From Chrysaora quinquecirrha (lineage: Eukaryota; Cnidaria; Scyphozoa; Semaeostomeae; Pelagiidae), in assembly GCA_014526335.1 (NCBI GenBank), contig JACTAT010000060.1:3422298-3486297 (forward strand): a stretch of DNA of 64,000 nucleotides, read 5' to 3'. Of the stretch, positions 1 to 10,300 are shown piece by piece. Made by a program: the position numbers and the translations under genes. Every line of letters begins with the position of its first letter. Position 1 is the first letter of the stretch. The notes beneath the pieces were generated by a model. That model saw nothing but the letters and a program-made list of their open reading frames with translations, did no database searches and was not told the DNA's origin.

Positions 1-1
1 G

Positions 2-439
2 AATATCGTCATCACTCTCTTTATAATCTTTGGCTTTACATTGATGATTATTTGCTATGCGAAGATTCTGTATGTTACAAAAACAAACACAGTGTCATCA
101 TCAGCTATGGTAGAAAGGGATTTAGCAAGAAGAAAGAAGGAAGAAAAACATCGGTTTGTTACTGTGTTAATGTTGGTGCTTACAGCTCTAATTTGCTACT
201 TTCCAAGACTTATTTGTACCTTGAACAAATTGATCAACGCTAGTCAAAAATTTGCAAATGTGTACATTTATGACAGGTGGGCAGCAGCAATAATGTACAT
301 TAGTAGCAGCCTTAATCCAGTTATCTACTATTATCGAATAAGGAATTTCAAAGTCAGGATGGTGACAATAATCAGAAGCCTATCCGATAGACTTCGGTGT
401 CTAAAGAAAGATACAACAGTACCGATCAACGTGAAGTAA
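2..439 (+). CDS. Class A (rhodopsin-like) GPCR G1, C-terminal part, 5' cut by window
   Basis: This is the 3' end of a seven-transmembrane receptor. Translation is open from base 2 (NIVITLF...) to the stop at 437-439. It holds TM5, a basic third intracellular loop (ARRKKEEK), TM6 with CYFP in place of the usual CWxP, and TM7 with NPVIYYY (the NPxxY motif), then a short basic tail. It closely resembles the C-terminal half of G5 and, less closely, G4 and G6. The ligand is unknown. The stop codon is followed after only 11 bases by the target duplication of a large transposon, so the native 3' UTR is disrupted. The receptor class is certain; the ligand type cannot be told. Confidence 0.9.
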   Translation, partial: NIVITLFIIFGFTLMIICYAKILYVTKTNTVSSSAMVERDLARRKKEEKHRFVTVLMLVLTALICYFPRLICTLNKLINASQKFANVYIYDRWAAAIMYISSSLNPVIYYYRIRNFKVRMVTIIRSLSDRLRCLKKDTTVPINVK

Positions 440-1033
440 TTGAAAACCAAACCCAACCCCCGGGGGGGGGGGGTAACTTCCATATATATGAGTACGGGGT
501 GTGCCATTTTTTGGGGTCCTTTTTTTGAGGTTGAAAATAAATTTTGGGGTGTCATTTTCAAGAAAGTCAGACAAGCCCATAAATTTTAGGGTATCATTTT
601 GAGTATGAGCATAATTTTCAGGTATCATATTAAAACAGTTTCTAGAATTGCCCTAAAATTGCTAATTTTGAAAAAGCTTGAATATAAAAATGGCCCATAT
701 ACATCAAACATAAATAAAAGCACTTAAAATAACCAGTGCATCCATCCAATACATAATTTATGGAAATAAAAATAAAAATGAATGACAGTCTTCTACTAGG
801 TAGTTCTTGTAACAGCAATATGTTGCAGTCATGGGTAAGTTTTTGAGTACATGAATCAAAATGTAAATAAATTTTTTAGAAATATTTATACTGTAGAAGA
901 ATTTTTGTTGCCACATTTGTTTGAAATATGCTCCTTTCCCTGAAAGATAGCACCAAACAAGCAAAGATGATATAGCTGAATAATGTACATTTTATTTCAA
1001 AAGCGGAAGACAACACTGATTTATCTGCTTCAG

Positions 1034-1080
1034 CCAATTCGGAGATTCGGAGATTCGGTGATTCGGAGATTCGAAGATTC
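1034..1080. repeat. Short 8-bp tandem repeat (ttcggaga)n
   Basis: About five copies of ttcggaga with single-base variants. A related inverted stretch (gaatctccgaat ... atcttcg) lies near 3640, on the far side of the satellite array. The pair could be the ends of an inner element. Confidence 0.6.
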
Positions 1081-1263
1081 AAATACAAAAGTTTTACGAA
1101 AAATTTCTCGCAAATGGAAAAATATAGAAAGGTGCAACTTTTATTAATGTTAAAATAGACATTTAATCTATCACTTTCTGTGCTAAAAATTTTCCATTCC
1201 ATTACCACTACGAAATTTCAGCCCATTTTAAAACTCCACTTTTCGTGCATCTCAAAGGATGGC

Positions 1264-1292
1264 GAATCTCCGGGAATCTCCGGGAATCTCCG
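1264..1292. repeat. Three copies of a 10-bp repeat (gaatctccgg)
   Basis: Three adjacent near-identical 10-bp units at the left edge of the satellite-derived segment. Confidence 0.6.
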
Positions 1293-1591
1293 GAGGATCC
1301 AAGGGTGCCATTGTGAGAATAATAACTTTCACAAAATGGTCCAAAAGTCTCAAAATATACTCATCGGATTGTCTGCATATTTCTTTTATACTTTCTCGAC
1401 TTTTAAGACTTTTTAGCGTTATTTACTATTTTCCCAATTTTTGAAAACTGCCTATGTAATGTGAACGAGTCGGCGCGTTGAGAATCAAAACAAACGAAGG
1501 GTGTCAGTGTGAGAAAATAACTTTCACAAAATGGTCCAAAAGTCTCAAAATATACTCATCAGATTTTGTGCATATTTCTTTTATACTTTCT
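1293..1591 (-). repeat. Inverted ~1.5 units of the 201-bp satellite
   Basis: This segment contains landmark motifs of the neighbouring array in reverse-complement form (gagtcggcgcgttgagaatc, cacaaaatggtccaaaagtc). It forms the flipped left edge of the array. The switch to the forward orientation is at about 1592. Confidence 0.8.
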
Positions 1592-3420
1592 CACTGGCAC
1601 TTTTCGTTTGTTTTGATTCTCAACACGCCGACTCGTTCACATTACATAGGCAGTTTTCGAAAAATTGGGAAAAATAGTAAATAACGCTAAAAAGTCCTAA
1701 AAAGTAGAGAAAGTATGAAAGAAATATGCAGAAAATATGTGGAGTATATTTTTTAGTCTTTTTGGACCATTTTGGGAAAGTTATTTTTCTCATACTGGCA
1801 CCCTTCGTTTGCTTTGATTCTCAACGCGCCGACTCGTTCACATTACATAGGCAGTTTTCGAAAAATTGGGAAAAATAGTAAATAACGCTAAAATGTCTTA
1901 AAAAGTAGAGAAAGTATGACAGAAATATGCAGAAAATATGTGGAGTATATTTTTTAGTCTTTTTGGACCATTTTGAGAAAGTTATTTTTCTCACACTGGC
2001 ACCCTTCGTTTGTTTTGATTCTCAACGCGCCGACTCGTTCACATTACATAGGCAGTTTTCGAAAAATTGGGAAAAATAGTAAATAACGCTAGAATGTCTT
2101 AAAAAGTAGAGAAAGTATGACAGAAATATGCAGAAAATATGTGGAGTATATTTTTGAAACTTTTTTGACCATTTTGTGAAAGTTATTTTTCTCACACTGG
2201 CACCCCTCGTTTGTTTTGATTCTCAATGCGCCGACTCGTTCACATTACATAGGCAGTTTTCGAAAAATTGGGAAAAATAGTAAATAACGCTAAAAAGTCC
2301 TAAAAAGTAGAGAAAGTATGAAAGAAATATGCAGAAAATATGTGGAGTATATTTTTGAAACTTTTTGGACCATTTTGTGAAAGTTATTTTTCTCATACTG
2401 GCACCCCTCGTTTGTTTTGATTCTCAATGCGCCGACTCGTTCACATTACATAGGCAGTTTTCGAAAAATTGGGAAAAATAGTAAATAACGCTAAAAAGTC
2501 CTAAAAAGTAGAGAAAGTATGAAAGAAATATGCAGAAAATATGTGGAGTATATTTTTGAAACTTTTTGGACCATTTTGTGAAAGTTATTTTTCTCATACT
2601 GGCACCCTTCGTTTGCTTTGATTCTCAACGCGCCGACTCGTTCACATTACATAGGCAGTTTTCGAAAAATTGGGAAAAATAGTAAATAACGCTAAAAAGT
2701 CCTAAAAAGTAGAGAAAGTATGAAAGAAATATGCAGAAAATATGTGGAGTATATTTTTTAGTCTTTTTGGACCATTTTGGGAAAGTTATTTTTCTCATAC
2801 TGGCACCCTTCGTTTGCTTTGATTCTCAACGCGCCGACTCGTTCACATTACGTAGGCAGTTTTCGAAAAATTGGGAAAAATAGTAAATAACGCTAAAAAG
2901 TCCTAAAAAGTAGAGAAAGTATGAAAGAAATATGCAGAAAATATGTGGAGTATATTTTTTAGTCTTTTTGGACCATTTTGGGAAAGTTATTTTTCTCATA
3001 CTGGCACCCTTCGTTTGCTTTGATTCTCAACGCGCCGACTCGTTCACATTACATAGGCAGTTTTCGAAAAATTGGGAAAAATAGTAAATAACGCTAAAAT
3101 GTCTTAAAAAGTAGAGAAAGTATGACAGAAATATGCAGAAAATATGTGGAGTATATTTTTTAGTCTTTTTGGACCATTTTGGGAAAGTTATTTTTCTCAT
3201 ACTGGCACCCTTCGTTTGCTTTGATTCTCAACGCGCCGACTCGTTCACATTACGTAGGCAGTTTTCGAAAAATTGGGAAAAATAGTAAATAACGTTAAAA
3301 TGTCTTAAAAAGAAGAGAAAGTATGACAAAAATATGCAAACAATCTGTACAGCATTTTGTAAAAATTTTCCGGGTGATTTTCTGAAAGTTATTTTTCTTA
3401 CAACTGCACACTTCGTTGTT
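1592..3420 (+). repeat. 201-bp satellite array, about nine units
   Basis: The landmark caacgcgccgactcg (or one-base variants) recurs at 1621, 1822, 2023, 2224, 2425, 2626, 2827, 3028 and 3229, a spacing of exactly 201 bp. Units differ by scattered substitutions (cattacatag/cattacgtag, tcaacg/tcaatg). The last unit decays after about 3340. It lies entirely inside the hAT-like element. Confidence 0.95.
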
Positions 3421-3936
3421 GCGAAATCGAGATAGCCAACCGAATGGTATTTCTTACAAGGTTATCTTCGAAAAATGGGTAAAAATAATAAACTTGCTCT
3501 AAAAGTCCTAAAAGATAGAGAAAGTATGAAAGAAATATCCAAACAATCCATCCAGTAACTTAATACAACTTCTTTCATCAATTTGTTTAAGTTATTTTTC
3601 TCAAACTGTCTGTAACAACCCTCCCGCGCAGATTGAATCTCCGAATCAACAATCTTCGATCACAGATAAACGAATGGAAGACAACCAATCCAGCCAGATC
3701 TGGTGGATATGGGCCAATCTCCTGGAAAATCATACATTTTCTATATTTAACAATTTTTCCCACCAGCCCCTAGTAAATTATCCTCTTTGGTAATTAATAT
3801 AAAATGCTGCACATTACCTTTTTGGTGATTCAATTTTTTATTTTTATGGTTTTCCGGGGGTTTTCCCAGAGCAGCAAATTAATACAAAAAACATAAAAAC
3901 AGAACAAAGACCAAGGCCAGCACAAGCCTCGTTCTG

Positions 3937-5163
3937 CAGGGGCGGATCCAGAGGGGTGCAAAGGGTGCAGATGCACCAGTCAGATTTGGCTGGCAAAAAT
4001 ATGTATTTTATGACATATATACTTTTACGGTATATTCAGATTTGGGCACTGGGAATCAGTGTTCTTCAGTCAAAGCGGAGACGAGAATAAACTTTCATTG
4101 TGACGCTCGTCCTCCCCCTTGATTGTCGTCATTATTAAATTGCGGAACAGAATTTTGAGTTCTCTTCCAATGAAATTGTTGGGTTGTAATTGATCCTGAA
4201 TTGCACCAGTGGTCCGTAATTTACGGTTGTCAATTGCCCAGAAAGCCAATCAGAAGCCTCAAAAGCGCTCCACTTGCGTCAGATTTGCACCACTCAGGAA
4301 GGATAAACCAATCAGAAGCCGTATCTGATGGTGCAGATTGGACTTTCAGGGGGTAATTCAGGGTGTAAGCATCAGAATCAAGAAATAACACAGAGAAACT
4401 GCTGAAGTGCTGATCAGTCAATTCAACTGAATTGTTGTACGATTTCAAAATGGCGAACATGAACTCGCAGCTTTGGGCTTTTGCAGTTGAGATGTATAAT
4501 TCAAAGTGAATCAATGACAACGGATCAAAAATCTTGAAGGTTAAAGAAATGAAAGATGTATTTTTAAAAGAAGTAGATGTCAAGAAGAGTCGATAAATGT
4601 AAATAGAGTAAAAAAATGTAGGTAAATACAGTATGGCCTAAATCGGTGTGAATTTTCGGAGCTGCAACTGCCAAGAGAGCAAAGGCTTGGCAGAGGAGCA
4701 GAAGAATTCTATGCATTCAGGTGAGCTGGAAGTAAACAGAGGTCTCCTGGTTTTATAATTTCGTAATTTATATTTGGTTGTTTGATTTTGAAAACTTGAA
4801 ATTTTTCCAACCAGACGTCGCTACGATGTCCAAAAATGCACACCTTTTGATATTTCACTGCTTTAATAATTTTAAGATAACGTGTAAAAACATAAGACCA
4901 TAAAGACTTTAGTTCGTAGTTTTGATTTAATGCCTGTTCAAGTTACTGCAATTAGTTATTGTCTTGTTATATTATTAGTTTATTACAAAGCTATGTTTTG
5001 ATTCGCCGGAATTTATCGTGTGTTTTCTTTTATAATAACCTAAATTTTGGTGTCATTTCCATAATTCCTGTGTTTGAAAGCATTATCCCTATTATTTGCC
5101 GTGGGCGAAAAATTTTAGACCCTCAATTCATGCACCACCCAAATTTTTGGCTGGATCCGTTGG
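3937..5163. mobile_element. Possible nested MITE-type element with CAGGGGCGGATCCAG end
   Basis: The left end caggggcggatccag is a terminal sequence seen in several invertebrate DNA transposons. A weak inverted counterpart (ggctggatccgttgg) lies near 5149-5163. A perfect inverted counterpart of the core (ggatccgcccctg) is at about 47589-47601, from another copy. No target duplication could be confirmed. A 117-codon minus-strand frame (4230-4583) lies inside; I do not recognise it and do not call it a gene. Confidence 0.3.
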
Positions 5164-5670
5164 AGTGAATAATGAAGGAGGTTGACATTATTTAATTGTA
5201 CAGGAAGAACACATTTTGGTCGTTAACTTCTGTTATTTTCAAAGTTATTTTATGTTTTCTAGATTGTTTGTGTTGATGTCTTTACTGTGTTGATCAGTTG
5301 CAATTGTATGCGTTATGTAATAACTAGTGTTAACAATGTGGAAGAAAATTTTACACATATTGTACTTCATTAAATTTTAGATTGTTGTTAAGCACATAAG
5401 ATATGAATTTTTAAACATGAACTTAAATTTTGTGGTATGCATTTTGCATTACTCATAAATTTTGGGGTATGATTTTTGGAAAATTGATAAATTTTAGGGT
5501 GTGATTTCTTATGACAAAATGGCACACCCCCGTCATCAGTCTATTGAAGTTACCCCCCCGGGACCCAACCAGGTCAAAATTAATGCACTCAACGTATGGA
5601 CAATCAAAAATTTCTGAAAGAAAAATTATTAGGCCCTCGACGATTTAAGTGTAAGAGTTGATTGTAAGTA

Positions 5671-6067
5671 TGTCGGAAATCACGTGACCCGAACTAATAA
5701 ACAATTACGTAATCTTTAGAACGCATGCTAAGGGACGCTTTTAGGTTTTTCGATTCTGTAGTCATAACGTGAGTTTTTTGTTGAGTTGAGTTGAGTTTAT
5801 ATTTTACACATTTATATACGAAATAATCATATTGTGAGTTTTATTGTCGCTGACTTTCTATCGAAGAAACCCGACAAAGTGTGTCGGAAATCACATGACC
5901 CTTAACAATTACGTAATCTTTTAGAATGCATGCGGAGAGACGTTTTTTTTTTAATTTTTGCGATGCTGTTGTCATAACGTGAGTTGAGTTTATATGTTAC
6001 ATTTATATTATAAAATAATCAAAATTGTGAGTTTATTGTCGCTGACTCTATCGAAGAAACCCGACAA
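5671..6067. repeat. Tandem duplication of a ~200-bp unit with TGTCGG...CCGACA ends
   Basis: Unit 1 (about 5671-5876) and unit 2 (about 5882-6067) share tgtcggaaatcac, ttacgtaatctttagaa, cataacgtgagtt and tcgaagaaacccgacaa. Each unit begins TGTCGG and ends CCGACA, so it could be a small inverted-repeat element duplicated in tandem. Confidence 0.75.
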
Positions 6068-6109
6068 GTAGCACATCGCACAGTGTACGATTACATTCAA
6101 AATCTTTAA

Positions 6110-6910
6110 ATGTTAAGGCTTTGTTAATATGAAATGTATTTCTTAATTGAATAGTTAACGCGATCGTGTTTATTCATAAAAACCCCGCTTTAGGTTCTGC
6201 TGAAAATACGTCATACGGCTATATAATTAAGACCCCTGACTCCAAGGAGTGCTTTCAAAATCCATGAAATATAACAACTTGCTTAGTAAGTTAAGTTAGG
6301 TAACTGTTGACAAATGTGTATCGAACAAGCTATCATCTTGGTCCTTTCTGTAAGTCTTCAAAGTCATTTCTAGCTTTTTAATATTTATAATTTCCAAGAT
6401 TTTTTCTGTTGTTGCTGTGTAGTGTATCATTAAATTTTTACTAACTTATGTATTGATGCTGCTACAGTTGCAGCGAAACAATTACCAGAGTTCAGCGAGG
6501 AGATTGCATGTGAACATACAACTGCAGAAACTTTAGGAAGTAATAACGTGAAACCTTCAACTATTAAATGTAAAAAATATTATATTAAGTTTAAAATATT
6601 ATATTAAAAGTAATTGTGCTTTTATTCTGTTTGAATTATCGAAGAACACCACTGACCTTTTGATTTCTATGGAAGTTTTTAGGCGTTGTTCTTTGAATAT
6701 AAAAAGGAGATTTTCTAGGGTTTGCGATGCTGTGGCTGTGACAGAAACGTATCGTATTTTTCACGTTATAGCTGAAATGATTTGTGGATACATATTTACA
6801 TATTTACATTTCACATTTTGCAATAAGTGTTTTTACCAATTTAATATTTATCTCGAGGACACGCTTCTTAGCATTTTGCACTTTGCTTCTGTATACTTCT
6901 AGGTATTGAT
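6110..6910. repeat. Segmental duplicate block, copy 1 (partner 12090-12850)
   Basis: Long collinear similarity to 12090-12850: shared runs include taaggctttgtta, atgtatttcttaat, ggttctgct, gttgacaaatgtgtat and agctatcatcttgg, continuing through ttttctagggtttgcgatgct. The weak reading frames inside are not conserved in a coding way between copies, so I call no gene here. Confidence 0.8.
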
Positions 6911-6949
6911 GAACATTTTAACTATTCGTCTCTTCTAGATTTTCTGGAA

Positions 6950-7430
6950 GAAGTTCATATCATCTTATTAACGTTCAATTCATTTTAACTTTTCACACAA
7001 TTTTACTAATTTATGAAATGTTAGAAAAATTCATTCATTCTTACAGATGGGAAACAAATATGAATTTTAGGCTATACGGTGTAAGCTACACGGCATGTAT
7101 TTCATGTCTATTGTAATCTGTTGTGATGCAAGCAATCCGCTGTTGTTTTGTCCCTTCGTGAATCTATCCTTTTGACCATCGTTATTTATGGAAAAATAAA
7201 TTAGTGAATTTGTAGCAACAAGCAATCATTGTGCGTATCTTTTAGTGAAACGAAATGATTGAGTTATTTAAGATTTTTTCGACAAGATTTCGATCATTAG
7301 CTACAACTGTTGTCATCTAAAATGATGGGCCTAATGTAACCTATTCACGGTCACAAAAGATCGAAGACATGGAAGGGGACTTTTCTCTCTCACTAGCTTT
7401 TGCAGCAAGATTGTTTTTATTGGGAATTAT
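6950..7430. repeat. Segmental duplicate block (partners 22640-23130 and 50490-50970)
   Basis: Shares gggaaacaaatatgaatttt, aggctatacggtgta, tggaaaaataaa and agctacaac...atctaaaatg with the two partner blocks that lie downstream of G4 and G6. It shows that this locus once had the same 3' flank. No gene is seen. Confidence 0.75.
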
Positions 7431-8096
7431 GTCAGAAGAAAATTCCGTGCAGAAACGAGGCATATATCTGATTCTCGATAAAAAGTAAGTTTTTATACAT
7501 TTTATCCAAAAAAGTAGGCTTCATTCGAAAAGAATATTGCTAGGAAGTGTATTGTTAGCACTGTTTATCTTGTTTGCTCCATTGTTTTCAGATAAAGAGC
7601 TTGAATGAATTTTTCAATTGAAAAATAATTCCTGTAAATTCTACCTTGATTAGCGTAAGATTCATTAAGAAAATATAAAACTTCTCCAGCTGATTTGTAC
7701 AAATCTAGACATTTATCAAGGATCCTGTTCCTAGATTTCTCATGCTTGTTGACACAAGTTTTTCGTGCGCTTTTATCTAAGGGCAATATTTCTCACGTTT
7801 ACAACCACCATCAATGTTAAAGCTCAAACGAGGGTTTTTTCTGCATTCTTGATTAAGCAGCAACTTTCTACTAACAAAAGATCAGAGACTTTAAAAATTT
7901 ACTGAGATGAACCTAATTTAACAAACAATTGTATCATGTTTGCTTTATTCTTTGTTTATAATTTTGTTCATTTGGTGTTGTTTTTGTTTATTGCTAGTTT
8001 TTCAGTGGATTCCCTGTAACAGTGAGTATCAATTGTTTTTTCCAATTTTGATTTTGTTTTTTTTCTCTACATGTTCGTTGCGTTCAACATCATGTG
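7431..8096. other. Intergenic, paralogous to 18960-19480
   Basis: No supported gene. Around 7800-8035 it matches 19250-19475 (cgagggyt...aaacaattgtat...ggattccctgt), the upstream flank of G4. A 73-codon minus-strand frame at 7565-7786 is not recognised. Confidence 0.5.
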
Positions 8097-8322
8097 CTAA
8101 ATAAAATCCCTCCATTGGTTTCTGTCGCAACTTTTTTGACTTAAGTCTTCAAACATTTCTTTTTCGTTTTTGTAATTTTCTTTCTCAAAGTCTTTTTTGA
8201 TAGTATCTATCCATGTTGTTTTCCTTTTTCCTTTCTTCCTTGGCACTGTTCTAAGATGATATTCTTTCAAGGCTTTTCTTGCTGGGGTATTTTCCTCCAG
8301 TCGTAATAGATGCCCTAGCTAT
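8097..8322 (-). pseudogene. C-terminal fragment of a LINE reverse-transcriptase polyprotein
   Basis: About 75 codons are open on the minus strand and end in TAG at 8097-8099. They read GHLLRLEENTPARKAL, then KGKRKTTWIDTIKKDFEKE, then SCDRNQWRDFI. This pattern (GHLLR.., ARKAL.., R.KTTW...IKKD, DR..WR) is the usual C-terminal tail of non-LTR retrotransposon polyproteins. Upstream there is an in-frame stop, so only a truncated copy remains. It lacks a start codon of its own and is not expected to be functional. It is a different family from the CR1-like elements elsewhere in this window. Confidence 0.7.
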
Positions 8323-8703
8323 GATAATCTTTGATTACCTGACTCCATTAATCAGTTTTTGTATTTTGTTTAGAAATTGTATTTGAATTATAACATATTT
8401 CGTAAAATTTGCAACATTTCTCACTATAAAGTTTGGAAGACTCATTCAAAAGTGTGAAAATGTAAAAAGTCAAAGTCTTAAAAACACATCTCAAAGGTTA
8501 TTTGCTAAAACATACAATACAGCTGATAAGATCTTTATATAATTAATGAGCATATGGTTATTAAACAAAGAATGCCCCGATATGGTGTTTTATCGGCTCT
8601 CAAAGTCAACAAGGCTTGGACACAGCTTGTCATGATCACCTACATTGTCATTTCTTGCTTTCTCGCTTATCTTCCATTTTTACAGAAAAAAACAACTACA
8701 GCA

Positions 8704-8793
8704 ATGAGCAATTTGAACGAAGCTAACCAAGCCAGTTCATTACTGACTTGTTATGCTCATAGAATAAGGATTAGGCCTTTGATGTTTAACTGA
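8704..8793 (+). pseudogene. GPCR remnant G2 (N-terminus only)
   Basis: ATG at 8704 follows a splice-acceptor-like pyrimidine tract ending tttttacag at about 8686. It opens a frame MSNLNEANQASSLLTCYAHR that aligns with the N-termini of G4 and G6 (NETNQTSLLLTCHGLR). After about 20 codons similarity is lost, and the frame stops at 8793. All transmembrane segments are missing. The N-glycosylation sequons of the intact paralogues are lost here (NEA, NQA). It is a truncated relic of the receptor family. Confidence 0.75.
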
Positions 8794-9179
8794 CGCGTTT
8801 CAACCTAACTTGCACTTTTTTCTTATAATCGCTTCGAATCTAATAATGAACATTCATCAAAAAACAAGCATTTAACAATTAACGGATTGAAAAAGTACAG
8901 TCTTGCAACTAATTCATCAATTTATTGTTTTTAGAAAGTCCAAAAGTTAGCGTCAATTTTGGAAATCAGGGGCGCCGACATTGGAGCGACTCCAACAATA
9001 AATTATGCAGCCTTCTTAGCTGTTGTCAGATGAAACTGCTGTGCACAAAGACTGAAACTTATTTTTCTAATATATATTATATATTCTCACATATTAGTAA
9101 ATGTGTTTTTGATGCAGAATACTTCTTAAATATGTTCTTTAACTCTATTCTTACCAAGGTATTTTGGTCCAAGTTCTTA

Positions 9180-9696
9180 CCAGTTGGGGTAAAATTACCC
9201 CCCCCCCCCCCTGCTTAAAAACGGAGTTGAAGGGAGTTGAGCCATAAAACTTGGCACAAAGTAGTATGTTATGAGAAGACTTGAAACGTTATGAAAAAAT
9301 AAGCATTTTGTCACGTGACATTTTTATGACGTCATATTTTTGGTTTTCCCATGTGTATGATGTCATAATTTGAAAGAGTGCCAGAGATGATATCATCACA
9401 CTCTTGCATCATAAAACGTTATTCTAATGTAGGTTTGAGAAATTCATATAATGACCAAAGAAGATGACTTCAGAGATAGGAAAAATTTAGATTTTTAAGG
9501 TTTGTTACGAATTTTAGATGCGCTCGACAAAAATTAAATTGTAGCCACACAAATGGTCATAGAGCAATGAAAATTTGCAAAAATGCTTACTATAGAAATA
9601 ACCTAAAAGCCGAAAAACTTCAGACCCATAGAACAAACAGGCTTTGAAATATTGCAAAAAATTTGAGTGGGAGGGGGTTATTTTACCTCCCACGGG
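9180..9696. mobile_element. TA-flanked MITE, ~517 bp
   Basis: The left end CCAGTTGGGGTAAAATTACCCC and the right end (reverse complement CCCGTGGGAGGTAAAATAACCCC) are imperfect inverted repeats. Each is itself partly self-complementary, and the element is flanked by TA. Inside near the left end is gtcacgtgac. The architecture matches the element at 61198-62025. Confidence 0.6.
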
Positions 9697-10113
9697 TAAA
9701 AATAGGGTTAATTGACTAAACTATTGAATTTGAATAATGATAATTTTTTTATTTTGCGTATTTTGACGTCATCAAACTTAGGTCCTCAATTTTTGAAATA
9801 CCTACGGGTGTGAACTTTTCGCATTTGTATTTAGCATCTTAAACTGCACCGTAGTAAGCCCTTTCAATCCAGATTAAAATGAGTAATGATAGACTTCTTT
9901 TTTTGGCATCTTTTAATACTACAGATAAAGGTCTCTCTACTTAGCAGTGAGAATTTTTCCGAAAGCTTCGAAATGATAGCTTTAGAAAACTGTATCTCTA
10001 CGTTAGATCTATCTAAGGACTCAATTATTTATTACCTGCGAACGCAGCTGCATCTAGCCATATTTTTTTGCTTTCCTGCATCGTCCTCTTTTTGGGCAGA
10101 AACCACTAGAGAA

Positions 10114-10300
10114 ATGAACAATATGAACGAGACTAACCAAACCAGTTTATTGCTAACTTGCCATGGTCTCCGTAATGTCAATTTTCAAATGACCTCAGGA
10201 ACGATATTTTCGGCACAAGAGTTGATGTTTTAAAAATGATACAACAAAGCTGAGGCAATCTGTAGTTTTTGAGAATGAAATTCATGCAAGCATAGAAGCA
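10114..10300 (+). pseudogene. GPCR pseudogene G3 with the middle deleted
   Basis: The 5' part (from ATG 10114, preceded by a tttttgggcag acceptor) is nearly identical to G4: MNNMNETNQTSLLLTCHGLR, then VNFQMTS. At about 10215 the sequence jumps directly to the 3' end of the gene: gatgttttaaaaatgataca... corresponds to the final codons and 3' UTR of G4 (catgtcttaagaccgataca...). All seven transmembrane segments (about 0.85 kb) are therefore missing between intact ends. The frame stops at 10233. Flanking DNA on both sides is paralogous to G4. Confidence 0.85.

Larger units (their letters stand above)
459..5562. mobile_element. hAT-like DNA transposon, non-autonomous, ~5.1 kb, with 8-bp target duplication
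   Basis: Both ends start CCCG(n)TAACTTC in inverted orientation (12 G on the left, 7 on the right), and the inverted match continues into CGGGG(G)TGTGCCATTTT. The flanks carry a perfect 8-bp direct repeat, ACCCAACC, at 451-458 and 5563-5570. An 8-bp target duplication is characteristic of hAT-type transposition. No transposase was recognised. The interior holds a 201-bp satellite array and possibly a nested element. Subterminal copies of ATAAATTTTRGGGT occur twice near each end. Confidence 0.8.

Noticed and set aside
41..1684. Short frames on both strands within the hAT-like element and satellite (331-561, 876-1208, 1180-1684)
   Set aside because: They run through G-runs, simple repeats and satellite units, with no recognisable protein features.
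3937..3951. Pairing of the CAGGGGCGGATCCAG ends at 3.94 and 47.60 kb as one giant element
   Set aside because: They are 43 kb apart with intact receptor genes between, so they are ends of separate copies.
4230..4583. 117-codon minus-strand frame
   Set aside because: No family motif. It lies in transposon interior with repeated caatcagaagcc segments and no sign of a start or promoter.
6660..6902. 80-codon frame in duplicated block, with a partner at 12627-12848
   Set aside because: The two copies differ in frame and by indels in a way that does not look like coding constraint.
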